From NCBI GenBank assembly GCA_947165105.1, contig CAMUZC010000013.1, positions 1 through 25,701 on the forward strand: DNA of 25,701 bases. Reading direction: 5' to 3'. The DNA comes from an uncultured Lachnospiraceae bacterium (GTDB lineage Bacteria; Bacillota_A; Clostridia; TANB77; CAG-508). A program made the position numbers and the translations under genes. Of this stretch, positions 16,504 to 25,097 are shown in pieces. The notes below the pieces were generated by a model. It saw only the letters and a program-made list of their open reading frames with translations, did not search any database and had not been told where the DNA came from. Position 1 is the stretch's first letter. Each line of letters begins with the position of its first letter.

Positions 16504-16531
16504 GTATAATTAAAAATTATTTTAATTATAC
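16504..16531 (+). promoter_or_regulatory. Perfect hairpin between the clpX ribosome binding site and its AUG
   Basis: GTATAATTAAAA (16504-16515) and its exact reverse complement (16520-16531) form a 12-bp stem with a four-base loop. It directly follows a strong Shine-Dalgarno tract, AAAGGAAAGGAGA (16491-16503). The clpX ATG is at 16543, about 40 bases away, but only about 12 if the stem is folded. It lacks a following T-run, so it is not a terminator. Confidence 0.6.
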
Positions 16532-16542
16532 GACCAAGTGAT

Positions 16543-17874
16543 ATGCCAAATAGAGATCAAAATAAAACAATAAGATGTTCTTTTTGTGGTAAAACTCAAG
16601 ATGCAGTACAAAGAATTATAGCTGGTCCAGGAGTGTATATTTGTAACGAATGTATTGGGGTATGTAATAATATCATTGAAGAAGATTTATATGAAGATCC
16701 AGATGCAACTTATACTGTTGATGAAGGAGAAAAATTACCTACACCAGAGCAAATAAAAAATGTTCTTGATGAATATGTTATAGGTCAAGAAGATGCCAAA
16801 AAAACACTTTCTGTTGCAGTATATAACCATTATAAAAGAATTAGTAATAACGAATTTATAATGGAACAAAACAATAATAATAATAGTATTGAAATTCAAA
16901 AAAGCAATATTTTATTACTAGGACCAACAGGTTGTGGAAAGACATTACTTGCACAAACATTGGCTAAAGTACTAAATGTTCCATTTGCAATAGCAGATGC
17001 AACAACATTAACAGAGGCTGGTTATGTTGGTGAAGATGTTGAAAATATATTATTAAAGCTTATTCAAGCAGCTGATTATGACGTATCAAAAGCTGAAAGA
17101 GGAATTATATATATTGATGAAATTGATAAGATAACAAGAAAATCAGAAAATCCATCAATTACTAGAGACGTAAGTGGTGAAGGTGTTCAACAAGCTTTAT
17201 TAAAAATTGTTGAAGGTACTGTTGCTTCAGTTCCGCCTCAAGGAGGAAGAAAACATCCACATCAAGAGTTTATACAAATAAATACTGAAAATATTTTATT
17301 TATTTGTGGTGGTGCTTTTGAAGGATTGGATAAACTAATAAATGATAGAATTGGTAAGAAAACAATTGGCTTTGGTGCTAAAATTGAAAGTCCAAAAGAG
17401 ATTGATAAAACAAAGGTATTTAGTCAATTGTTACCACAAGATTTATTGAAATTCGGATTGATTCCAGAGTTTGTAGGTAGATTACCAATAGTGGCTACAC
17501 TACAAGATCTAGATAGAGAAGCGTTAATTCAAATAGTTACAAAACCACGTAATGCATTAGTAAAACAATACAAGAAATTATTTGAATTGGATGATGTTCA
17601 ACTTGATTTTGAAGATGGAGCATTAGAAGCAATTGTTGATAAAGCAATTGAAAGAAAAACAGGTGCAAGAGGTTTGCGTGCAATATTTGAAGATATTATG
17701 AGAGATATAATGTTTGAAATTCCTTCAAATCCTAATATTGAAACATGTATAATTACAAAAGCAACTGTGGAAAATGGTGAAGAACCAAAAATCTTTATAA
17801 ATAACAAAAAAAGTTCTGCAAAAGTAAACAGACACATAAGAACAAAAGGCAATAATGATGTGGAGACTGCTTAG
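16543..17874 (+). CDS. clpX: Clp protease ATP-binding subunit ClpX
   Basis: ClpX is the hexameric AAA+ unfoldase that recognises tagged substrates, including SsrA-tagged proteins, and threads them into ClpP. The 443-residue protein has the N-terminal C4 zinc finger (Cys 12, 15, 34, 37), Walker A GPTGCGKT (127-134), the pore loop GYVG (160-163), Walker B IIYIDEID (188-195), the RKH loop (236-238) and the ClpP-docking IGF tripeptide (275-277). Sensor 2, [10 protein letters not shown], is near the C-terminus. A poly-Asn stretch at about 110-114 is a small insertion of no evident function. The first ATG of the conserved sequence is used. Its ribosome binding site is unusual: the only strong one is about 40 bases upstream, separated by a perfect hairpin. 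Confidence 0.97.
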   Translation: MPNRDQNKTIRCSFCGKTQDAVQRIIAGPGVYICNECIGVCNNIIEEDLYEDPDATYTVDEGEKLPTPEQIKNVLDEYVIGQEDAKKTLSVAVYNHYKRISNNEFIMEQNNNNNSIEIQKSNILLLGPTGCGKTLLAQTLAKVLNVPFAIADATTLTEAGYVGEDVENILLKLIQAADYDVSKAERGIIYIDEIDKITRKSENPSITRDVSGEGVQQALLKIVEGTVASVPPQGGRKHPHQEFIQINTENILFICGGAFEGLDKLINDRIGKKTIGFGAKIESPKEIDKTKVFSQLLPQDLLKFGLIPEFVGRLPIVATLQDLDREALIQIVTKPRNALVKQYKKLFELDDVQLDFEDGALEAIVDKAIERKTGARGLRAIFEDIMRDIMFEIPSNPNIETCIITKATVENGEEPKIFINNKKSSAKVNRHIRTKGNNDVETA

Positions 17875-17930
17875 TTTAAAGAAAATTATAATTATATGAT
17901 AATATATAAGATAAAATAATTGGAAAATAT

Positions 17931-17959
17931 TTGCATTTAAAAAAAATATATGCTACAAT
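17931..17959 (+). promoter_or_regulatory. Promoter of secG
   Basis: TTGCAT at 17931-17936 and TACAAT at 17954-17959, 17 bp apart, with TG at 17951-17952 forming an extended -10. The predicted start is near 17966. Confidence 0.65.
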
Positions 17960-17976
17960 TAGCGAAGGAAAAATAT

Positions 17977-18000
17977 ATGAATGGAGAGGGTAAAAAATGA
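17977..18000 (+). CDS. Possible seven-codon ORF overlapping the secG start
   Basis: ATG at 17977 has AAGGA seven bases upstream and opens a frame encoding MNGEGKK. Its TGA overlaps the secG ATG (ATGA), and it contains the secG ribosome binding site. This is the layout of a coupled leader peptide, but so short an ORF can arise by chance. Confidence 0.25.
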   Translation: MNGEGKK

Positions 18001-18245
18001 CAGTATTAAAATATATAGTTTTAGCAATTTATATGATAATATGTGTAGCTTTAATAATAATAGCTACAGTACAAACTAAGGATGCTAATGGAGCTTCAGA
18101 AGCAATAATGGGTTCTTCAACAAGTAATTTTTATGAAAAAAACAAGGGAAGAACTAAAGAAGGAAAGTTAAAAAGAACTACAATTATGTTAGGTGTTGCT
18201 TTTATAGTTGTTTCTGTTATTCTTGGTGTATTGTATGTTATGTAG
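17997..18245 (+). CDS. secG: Preprotein translocase subunit SecG
   Basis: SecG is the small accessory subunit of the SecYEG export channel. The 82-residue protein has two membrane helices (about 5-24 and 61-81) joined by a polar loop with the family's Gly/Ser-rich sequence around GASEAIMGSSTSNFYEK. Length and topology are typical. GAGAGGG at 17984-17990 precedes the ATG by six bases. In Firmicutes secG commonly sits directly before rnr, as it does here. smpB and ssrA, which often follow, are absent from this window. Confidence 0.92.
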   Translation: MTVLKYIVLAIYMIICVALIIIATVQTKDANGASEAIMGSSTSNFYEKNKGRTKEGKLKRTTIMLGVAFIVVSVILGVLYVM

Positions 18246-18268
18246 GCTTTTAAATTTATAAAAGTTTT

Positions 18269-18310
18269 AAAAGTAGTAGGCTGTGCGTGGTTTACTACTT
18301 TTGCTTTTTT
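18269..18310 (+). terminator. Terminator of secG
   Basis: A perfect 10-bp stem AAAAGTAGTA/TACTACTTTT (18269-18278 with 18293-18302) with a 14-base loop, followed by GCTTTTTT. It separates secG from the leader of rnr. Confidence 0.75.
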
Positions 18311-18325
18311 ATTTTGCAATTGACC

Positions 18326-18430
18326 GTCCAATATAAGAATTATGTAATCGCAGAAAATATATTAACAACTGGGCGAGTTGTACTCCATTGTTAATATATT
18401 TTCTGCTAATACATAATTCTTATATTGGAC
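18326..18430. repeat. Long inverted repeat, 43-bp arms, upstream of rnr
   Basis: The left arm (18326-18368) and the right arm (18388-18430) are reverse complements over 43 positions with only two mismatches, around a 19-base spacer that can itself pair in part. The ends read GTCCAATATAAG and CTTATATTGGAC. It contains no gene and no T-run follows, so it is not an ordinary terminator. It may be a palindromic mobile element (MITE-like) or a structured RNA leader of rnr. The right end carries an outward TTGGAC that could act as a -35 with GATAAT at 18446-18451 (15-bp spacer). The remaining 40 bases before rnr hold only its ribosome binding site. Confidence 0.9.
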
Positions 18431-18471
18431 TACTCTACAATAGAAGATAATAGTTAAAAGAGGTGAATTTA

Positions 18472-20721
18472 ATGGAAGAGAATAGAAAAATAATTTTGAA
18501 TTTTATGAGAAACGAGCAATATGTTCCGATGAAAGCCAAAGATATGGCTTTTATATTAGGCGTTCCTAAGCAAAAATATGCGGAATTTCGTGAAATTTTA
18601 GATGAGTTGGAAAGAGAGTTTAAGGTTCAGCAGTCTAAAAAGGGAAAGTATATGCTGGTTGATGAAAGTGTTTATAAAACTGGAGTTTTAAGACTAAATT
18701 CGAAAGGATTTGGTTTTGTTAAGGTGCCTGATTCTGATAATGAGATTTTTGTTTCAAGAGATAATATGAATAAGGCGTTGAATGATGATGAAGTTTTGGT
18801 TCAGATTATTGAAGGAAATGTTGGCTCAGGTGAACATGACGAGGGGAAGATAATCAAAATTCTAAGACATGGTAAAGATACCATAGTAGGAACATTTCAA
18901 AATAGTAGAAATTTTGGATTTGTAGTTCCTGATGATAGTAACTTTGGCACTGACATTTTTATTTCAAAAAAGAATTTTGGAAAAGCTAAGAATAATCAAA
19001 AGGTTGTTGTTAAAATTACTAAATTTGCTGAAAAAGGAAAAAAAGCAGAGGGAAAAGTAATAGAAGTTTTAGGAAATCGAGATGAAGCTGGAATTGATAT
19101 GCTTTCATTGATTAAAGAATATAATTTACCTTATGAATTTCCAGAGCCTGTTTTAAAAGAAGCAAAGTCATTGGATATAAATATTACAGAAAATGATTTG
19201 AAATTCAGATTAGATTTGCGAAACGAAGAAATATTTACTATTGATGGAGAAGATGCAAAAGATTTAGATGATGCTGTTTGTGTTAAGAAAAATGATGATG
19301 GTAATTATGTTTTAGGAGTTCACATTGCAGATGTTAGTAACTATGTCAAAGAAGGAAGTCAACTAGATAAAGAAGCAGTTATAAGAGGTACAAGTGTATA
19401 TATGATGGATAGGGTTATTCCAATGCTTCCAAAAGAGTTGTCAAATGGCATTTGTAGTTTAAATGAAGGACAGGATAGATTTGCTTTATCTGTTATTATG
19501 GAGATAAATGATAAGGGACAAGTTGTATCTTCTGATATTAGAAAGAGCATAATTAAAGTTACTAGAAGAATGAGTTATACTGGTGTTTATAAAATTTTAA
19601 AAAAATTGATTGTAGATAATTCTTTTGATAGTGAAAATAAGCTTGATGTAAAGATAATTTCTAATATAGAAGAGGGATTAGATGGAAGTAATAAAGAAAT
19701 ATCAAAAAAAGATATTGAATCAATAATGCAATATAAAGATTTTTTTGAGCATTTCAAACTAATGGCTGAACTTGCTACAATATTAAAAAGTAAAAGGGAA
19801 AAAGAAGGAAGCTTAGATTTAGATATTCCTGAAAGTAAAATTATTTTAGATGAAAATGGTGTTGCTGTTGATGTAAAGAAATATGAAATAACATTTGCAA
19901 ATGAAATAATTGAACAGTTTATGCTTATTGCAAATGAAACTGTCGCAGAAAAATTTTACTGGCTTGAAGCACCATTTATATATAGAGTTCACCCAGAACC
20001 AGATATAGAAAAAATTAGAGAATTAAATACATTTATCTGGAATTTGGGTTATAGAATTAAAGCTGGAAAAGATAATATTCATCCTAAGGCATTTGCAGAA
20101 GTTCTTGAAGAGGTGAAAGATAAACCAGAGGAAAGAGTAGTATCTAATCTTATTTTAAGAACATTAAAGGTTGCTCAGTATGAAAGTGAGAACAGAGGCC
20201 ACTTTGGTATTGCAAGTAAATACTACTGTCATTTTACATCACCAATTAGAAGGTATCCAGACTTATTCATTCACAGAATAATTTCTAAGTATATAGAAAA
20301 AAATTATAGCTTAACAGACGAAGATTTAGAAAAATATTCAGAACAAGCGACAAAATATGCAAGAACATCATCTGAAAGGGAAAAAATTGCACAAAAGGTT
20401 GAACGTGATAGTGTTGACATTAAAAAGGCTGAATTTATGCAATCTAGAGTTGGTGAAGAATATGACGGAATTATTTCTAATATTACTTCATTTGGAGTTT
20501 TTGTTGAACTTGAAAATACAGTTGAAGGATTAGTAAGATTCGAAAATCTAGGAGACGAATATTTTGTTTATGATGAGGAACATAAACAATTATATGGAGA
20601 AGAAAGTGGAGATATTCTTAACATTGGTGATAAGATGCATATCAAGGTTGTTGAGGCTAATAAGGAAATGAGAAGAATTTCTTTTGCTAGGATAAATAAA
20701 GGAGACGGTTCTAATAAATAG
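18472..20721 (+). CDS. rnr: Ribonuclease R
   Basis: RNase R is a 3'-to-5' exoribonuclease that can digest through structured RNA and works in rRNA quality control and mRNA decay. The 749-residue protein has an N-terminal winged-helix region (1-60), two cold-shock domains (about 65-220) and the RNB catalytic domain. The metal-binding motif is GEDAKDLDDAV (about 257-267), and the conserved YCHFTSPIRRYPDL lies further on. A C-terminal S1 domain (about 655-740) includes DGIISNITSFGVFVELE. The Lys-rich tail found in some homologues is nearly absent. The start is ATG 18472, with AGAGGTG six bases before it; the in-frame GTG at 18463 lies inside that site. A 105-base inverted repeat lies just upstream and its terminator overlaps its own stop codon. 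Confidence 0.96.
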   Translation: MEENRKIILNFMRNEQYVPMKAKDMAFILGVPKQKYAEFREILDELEREFKVQQSKKGKYMLVDESVYKTGVLRLNSKGFGFVKVPDSDNEIFVSRDNMNKALNDDEVLVQIIEGNVGSGEHDEGKIIKILRHGKDTIVGTFQNSRNFGFVVPDDSNFGTDIFISKKNFGKAKNNQKVVVKITKFAEKGKKAEGKVIEVLGNRDEAGIDMLSLIKEYNLPYEFPEPVLKEAKSLDINITENDLKFRLDLRNEEIFTIDGEDAKDLDDAVCVKKNDDGNYVLGVHIADVSNYVKEGSQLDKEAVIRGTSVYMMDRVIPMLPKELSNGICSLNEGQDRFALSVIMEINDKGQVVSSDIRKSIIKVTRRMSYTGVYKILKKLIVDNSFDSENKLDVKIISNIEEGLDGSNKEISKKDIESIMQYKDFFEHFKLMAELATILKSKREKEGSLDLDIPESKIILDENGVAVDVKKYEITFANEIIEQFMLIANETVAEKFYWLEAPFIYRVHPEPDIEKIRELNTFIWNLGYRIKAGKDNIHPKAFAEVLEEVKDKPEERVVSNLILRTLKVAQYESENRGHFGIASKYYCHFTSPIRRYPDLFIHRIISKYIEKNYSLTDEDLEKYSEQATKYARTSSEREKIAQKVERDSVDIKKAEFMQSRVGEEYDGIISNITSFGVFVELENTVEGLVRFENLGDEYFVYDEEHKQLYGEESGDILNIGDKMHIKVVEANKEMRRISFARINKGDGSNK

Positions 20722-20732
20722 AACCGTCTTTA
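20703..20732. terminator. Terminator of rnr, containing its stop codon
   Basis: An 11-bp perfect stem AGACGGTTCTA/TAGAACCGTCT (20703-20713 with 20719-20729) with a five-base loop, then TTTATT. The TAG stop of rnr forms the start of the right arm. It also lies just past the end of the opposing germination operon and may help end that too. Confidence 0.75.
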
Positions 20733-20735
20733 TTA

Positions 20736-20912
20736 TTAAAACTTAATGAAAAATAGAACTGCATTAAGCCAAACAAAGCAAATAAAGTTGACTACGCTTA
20801 CACACGCAGCACCAACAGAATTTTGGTTTACTTTATATTCGTACATAGCATAAGAAAAATTTTTAATCAAAACCATAATACTAAAAAAACAAACTAGTAA
20901 TTTTAAAAGCAT
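20736..20912 (-). CDS. Small two-TM protein, candidate germinant receptor D-type subunit
   Basis: A 58-residue gene on the minus strand, the last of the germination operon. It has a perfect AGGAGG at 20922-20927 (minus-strand sense), nine bases before ATG; this site overlaps the stop codon of the GerC-type gene, so the two are tightly coupled. The peptide has two hydrophobic stretches, about 3-20 and 32-56, joined by a short polar turn (YEYKVNQNS). In Bacillus some gerA-type operons carry a fourth gene for a small two-TM protein (for example GerKD) that tunes receptor function. Position and topology fit that role; I do not recognise the sequence itself. Confidence 0.7.
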   Translation of the reverse strand: MLLKLLVCFFSIMVLIKNFSYAMYEYKVNQNSVGAACVSVVNFICFVWLNAVLFFIKF

Positions 20913-20925
20913 AATTTAAAACCTC

Positions 20926-22155
20926 CTAAGGTGATTTATCAAATTCAGAACCGGCAATGACTGAAACATTTACGTTTACATTAAAAAATGAATTTTTATA
21001 ATTTTCATTCCAATTCGAATTTTCCCATTCTTCCCAGGTTAAATAATTTGAGAGCGCATATTTTCCAAATCCAACAATATCAGATTGTAATTCTTTTGAT
21101 GTCTTGTACAAGAAATTTGTAACAGTATATTTCAAATAATGTTCTGCAGAATTCTGCAATAATTCAACATCTTTAATTGATGTATAATCAATTGTTTCAT
21201 TTAAAGTAAGACCATGTGCTTCAATATATAAATCAACAGAAATATAGGGGGTACCATTTACTAAATCTAGCTTTATTTTTGGAGCTTTACTTTTTCTAAC
21301 AAATAAATCTATTGAACTATCACTTTCAAAAGGGCTAGGAACCGAAATGGTACAACTTTGTAAATGATCTTTTATAAGAAGAAAACAAATTGTTTCCATT
21401 CCAGATAGCTCTCCAACAAGCCTATCATCATGAAAAACAGCAGTACCAAAAGTTTCAACGTTGTTAACATCATCAATGGGCGTTTCATTTGCCTTATAGG
21501 AACTATCGATTCCAATATATGGTTCTTCAGTTGGTTTATTATCTCCAGTATTTAGTCCACCTAAAATAGCATTAGCTTGTACAAAAGAATTTTTTATATC
21601 ATTAACAAAGGTTGCAAATTCAGTGGAAGTTGTGTAACCAGTGTATTCACTTGATTTCAAAGCCACTTCGTAATATCTTGCAGTTAAAGTTTCAATTGAT
21701 GGAGTTGCATTTTCAATGAAATCTTTAGCTGAACATCTTGATATTATTACATTACAATCAGGACGAATTTCAACATTGTTTGAAAGTGTATCAATATACT
21801 TATTTAATCCTTGTTCAGCAATTTTCTCTGAGAATACGATAGCTTTACAATGTGATAGATTTAATTGTTTACTAATATAACTATTAACTAGGCTTATTCC
21901 TGAATCTATACTAGTGCATTGAACAGTTGTATTTTCTGTTTTGCTTGATTGACTACTTCCAGATTCTGAACTTGTTCCTGGAATTGAAATTTGGAATGTA
22001 AGAGATAAAGTGTTGTTTTCAGAAATATCTATTCCAAGAGCTGTAACATATGCTAAATCTTCAATCCCACGAGCATCATAACATCCAGAAAGTTGAACAA
22101 GGGCAAGAACCAAAACACATATAATCAAAAATAATTTTACAATTTTTATTTTCAT
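20926..22155 (-). CDS. Ger(x)C family spore germination lipoprotein (C subunit)
   Basis: The C subunit of a GerA-type nutrient receptor in the spore inner membrane. The 409-residue protein has a lipoprotein signal peptide with the lipobox LSGC (Cys 25), then the family opening YDARGIEDLAYVTALGID. Later family features include AKDFIENATPSI, a domain around YIGIDSSY, and the C-terminal stretch from VDLYIEAHG to the end. Its ATG overlaps the TGA of the B gene by four bases (ATGA), so the two are translationally coupled. Which germinant it helps sense cannot be told from sequence. Confidence 0.92.
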   Translation of the reverse strand: MKIKIVKLFLIICVLVLALVQLSGCYDARGIEDLAYVTALGIDISENNTLSLTFQISIPGTSSESGSSQSSKTENTTVQCTSIDSGISLVNSYISKQLNLSHCKAIVFSEKIAEQGLNKYIDTLSNNVEIRPDCNVIISRCSAKDFIENATPSIETLTARYYEVALKSSEYTGYTTSTEFATFVNDIKNSFVQANAILGGLNTGDNKPTEEPYIGIDSSYKANETPIDDVNNVETFGTAVFHDDRLVGELSGMETICFLLIKDHLQSCTISVPSPFESDSSIDLFVRKSKAPKIKLDLVNGTPYISVDLYIEAHGLTLNETIDYTSIKDVELLQNSAEHYLKYTVTNFLYKTSKELQSDIVGFGKYALSNYLTWEEWENSNWNENYKNSFFNVNVNVSVIAGSEFDKSP

Positions 22156-23258
22156 AAATTATTTACCTTTCCTGAGTTAACGAATTTTAGCTTTAAATTT
22201 GCAATAATAAGAATTGGTATGCTTATTGCAAAAAACAAAATAAAAAATGAATATTGAACACTCTTAGCAATTAATGTTGTGAAAATTGCGTATTCAATTG
22301 GAATTATCGAAATAGCTAAAATTAATAAGTTTATTGAGTAATTAATAGAATTTGTATCACTTATATTTGTCAATTTTTTAAAAATATAAATACATAGAGA
22401 AATTGGTATATTTATATAGGAAACTATTGCAATAATCCAAATAAGAATAAATACAGCATCAACTCTTTGAACAAATCTACCATAATCTAAATTTCTTGTT
22501 AGTACATATAATGAAAACGATTCATCACTGTGCATGGTGAAAGATAGAGATAATAATAGACAAGTAACGCTTAATAGTAAGTAAACTGATGATATTATTA
22601 TGGCAATAACTGACATACTTTTAAACTTATTTGGTTTATCTAGTAGCGGTGGTAAAAATAGTAAATATAAAATTCCGGAAAAGCTAAAAATGTTGCTAAG
22701 ACCCGAGAAAAATGTCTGGTTTAGTCCATAGCCTAGAATTGGAAATATTCTCTCAGGCATGAAGTTTTTTATTGATGAAGCAAGTATTATTATTATGCTA
22801 ATAAATATTGCCGGTGATATTATTAAATTTGCTTTTGCTATTACTTTTATAGAAAATCTGTTGCATATTGTACTGCTTACTATAAAGAATAGGGCAATAA
22901 ATAGTATGGGGGAGGTTTTAAAGTATATTGTTCTTAGTGTTTCAGACAAATTTTTTATTATAGAAGCAGTAAGCATTATAAGTAGCAGGATATAAGCTAT
23001 TCCAATTACTACTTTCATAGGCTTGCCACCTAGAAATTCGCTTATGTCTAAGATATCTTTGCCAGGAAATTTTTTAAATAAATAGGCTATTAGGTAGACG
23101 ATGGCTATTGCTATAGCTGAGATGTAGAGTACGTTTAGGCAGGATGAAGGACCTGTTTTGGCTATTATGTCTTTTGGGGTGTTTAGAATTATTTTGTTAA
23201 TCATTACTATGGTGATAAGGGCTATAGCTTCTACATAGCCGATTTTTTCTGCTTTCAT
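22152..23258 (-). CDS. GerAB-type spore germination permease (B subunit)
   Basis: The B subunit of a GerA-type receptor, a member of the APC transporter superfamily thought to bind the germinant. The 368-residue protein has about ten membrane helices throughout its length. It opens with the family's EKIGYVEAIALITIVMINKI, followed by SCLNVLYISAIAIAIVYLIA and the FPGKDILDISEFLGGKP loop. Length matches the family (about 360-370). AAAGGA at 23268-23273 (minus-strand sense) precedes the ATG by nine bases. It lies 18 bases after the broken A gene and overlaps the C gene by four bases. Its reading frame is intact. Confidence 0.92.
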   Translation of the reverse strand: MKAEKIGYVEAIALITIVMINKIILNTPKDIIAKTGPSSCLNVLYISAIAIAIVYLIAYLFKKFPGKDILDISEFLGGKPMKVVIGIAYILLLIMLTASIIKNLSETLRTIYFKTSPILFIALFFIVSSTICNRFSIKVIAKANLIISPAIFISIIIILASSIKNFMPERIFPILGYGLNQTFFSGLSNIFSFSGILYLLFLPPLLDKPNKFKSMSVIAIIISSVYLLLSVTCLLLSLSFTMHSDESFSLYVLTRNLDYGRFVQRVDAVFILIWIIAIVSYINIPISLCIYIFKKLTNISDTNSINYSINLLILAISIIPIEYAIFTTLIAKSVQYSFFILFFAISIPILIIANLKLKFVNSGKVNNL

Positions 23259-23276
23259 TTTTGAAGTTCCTTTCTT

Positions 23277-25031
23277 TTATTTTTTCCAAAGCATACTAAT
23301 CTTGCCTTGTGAATATTTCTTCTTTGGGTTAACTATGTTTGAACGATTTTCTCTTTTCCAAATAGGTGGCATGAAATACGAAGTTAAGTTACGCTTATGA
23401 TTGTTAATTGCAAATGGAATAATGTAAGGACATCCAAATGATTTTAAATCGCATAGTAGAAAAATTTGAACAAACATTCCTACTGCAATTCCTAGAAATC
23501 CTGCCATATATCCAAGTATAATAAATATAAATCTACTGATACGGATGGTAAAGTTTAGCGAAAAATCCGGAATGCTAAATGAACATATTGCTGTGATTGC
23601 TACAATTATAATTAAAATTGGGCTTACTAAATTTGCACTTACTGCTGCTTCTCCTAAAATTAATCCTCCAACAATTCCGATGGTTGGACCAATTGGGGAA
23701 GGAACACGTACACCTGCTTCACGGATTAGTTCAAATGATATTTCCATTAATAAAATCTCAAAAATTACTGGAAAAGGTACTGTTTCACGGGCTGCTTCAA
23801 TTGTGAATAATAATTCTGTTGGAAGTAGTTCGTGGTGGTATGATGTAACTGCTACATAAATTCCGAGGCAAAAATAAGGCAAAGAATATTGCAATTAAAC
23901 GTATAAATCTAAGCATATTTGAAAACTGAAATTTATAATTTGTGTCCTCTGGTGATGACATGAAGTCAGATAAAACTCCGTGGAACAACTAGAACATACG
24001 GGGTATCATTTACGATTATTGCAACTCTTCCTTCCAATAGATGAACCGCTGCCTTATCAGGTCTTTCAGTTGCGATAATTTGTGGATATAGGTTTGAACC
24101 ATCATCTTGAATTAGTTGCTCTAATTGACCAGAAGATGTTAAGTAATCAATGTCTAAGTTATTTACTCTAAATTTTACTTCGGCAACTAAATCGTTATTT
24201 GCTATATTCCCTAAATAACATACAGCAACCTTAGTTTTACTAATTTTTCCAACAGAGCAACTTTCAATAATTAAATCTTCGTTATTAATAATACGTCTTA
24301 ACATAGATGTATTAGTTCTTATGTTTTCAACAAATGCTTCTTGTGAGCCGCGAACTACAATTTCGTTTTGAGGAGAACTTATACTCCTTTGTTTAAATCC
24401 TTTAGCGTCAATGTCAAATGCAACATTCAATGATTCAACTAAGAGTATACTGTCTCCAATGTTAATACTCGATATTGCATCTTCAAATTTATCTACTATT
24501 TTTATGCTGTTTTGTGGAATTAGATGATTATAGATGTAGTTTTTTAAATTAAATTTTTTTACTTTTCGTATAATTACATCATTGCTGTTATATTCTGCAA
24601 CAATTTCTTTTAAGTTGGCCAAATCTTCCTCTGAAGATGAATTCGATTCATTGTTTCCGAGCTACTTTGAATGTATTAGATTTATTTCGAAGCATTAAAG
24701 GTTTAAATACAGCGTTGTTAATAATATCGGTATCAACCATTCCATCAATAAATATCAAAGCAGCTTTGTATTCTGTATTATTAGCAATTAAAGTAAAATC
24801 TCTTATAACAACATCACTATTAATTAGACTATTATATTTTGATTTTAAAAAATTAAGGTTTTCATCAAAGTTGTTTGAAATTTTTTGTGGTTCTAAATCT
24901 TTTGAAGCAATGACAGGAACCTTTTCAATATCTTTGTTGGTTTCAGTAGTTAGAAAGAAATTATTACTTTGAGCAGGGGTATATTTTATAAATTTATTAT
25001 AAAATTGAGTAAATACATTATAATCCTTCAT
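23277..25031 (-). pseudogene. GerAA-type germination receptor A subunit, broken by three +1 frameshifts
   Basis: The A subunit of the receptor, with an N-terminal soluble domain and a C-terminal membrane domain. The coding sequence is spread over frames that join only if one base is skipped at each of three sites. Near 24645-24660, VARKQ meets TGA and the match resumes as NESNSSSEEDLANLKE. Near 23966-23985, YVLVVPRSF meets TGA and resumes as SDFMSSPED. Near 23861-23872, FALFLP resumes as GIYVAVTSYHHELLPTELL. Removing one base at each gives a continuous GerA protein of about 580 residues with all family blocks in order and correct spacing. As the three shifts total three bases, the first and last parts share a frame. 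The start has AAAGGA 11 bases upstream. It is either a recent pseudogene or a sequencing artefact; B and C remain intact. Confidence 0.88.
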
Positions 25032-25067
25032 TAATAGCTAATCCTTTCAAAAAATGTTTACTGTTGT

Positions 25068-25097
25068 TAGTATTGCCTGATATTTGTAAAATATGTA
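25068..25097 (-). promoter_or_regulatory. Candidate sigma-G-type promoter of the germination operon
   Basis: On the minus strand TACATA (25092-25097) is followed after 17 bp by AATACTA (25068-25074), the same -10 as the gpr promoter. The -35 differs by one base from TGCATA and the spacer is one base shorter than at gpr. Forespore sigma-G control is the known pattern for germinant receptor operons. Confidence 0.4.

Noticed and set aside
18326..18430. Integron attC site as the origin of the long palindrome
   Set aside because: The arms are too perfect and the conserved attC core sites are absent.
18303..18471. tmRNA (ssrA) or smpB between secG and rnr
   Set aside because: There is no tRNA-like acceptor end or tag reading frame; the space is occupied by the inverted repeat.
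23545..23859. Plus-strand open frame opposite the A-subunit gene
   Set aside because: It is a shadow of the GerA membrane domain, with no ribosome binding site or recognisable product.
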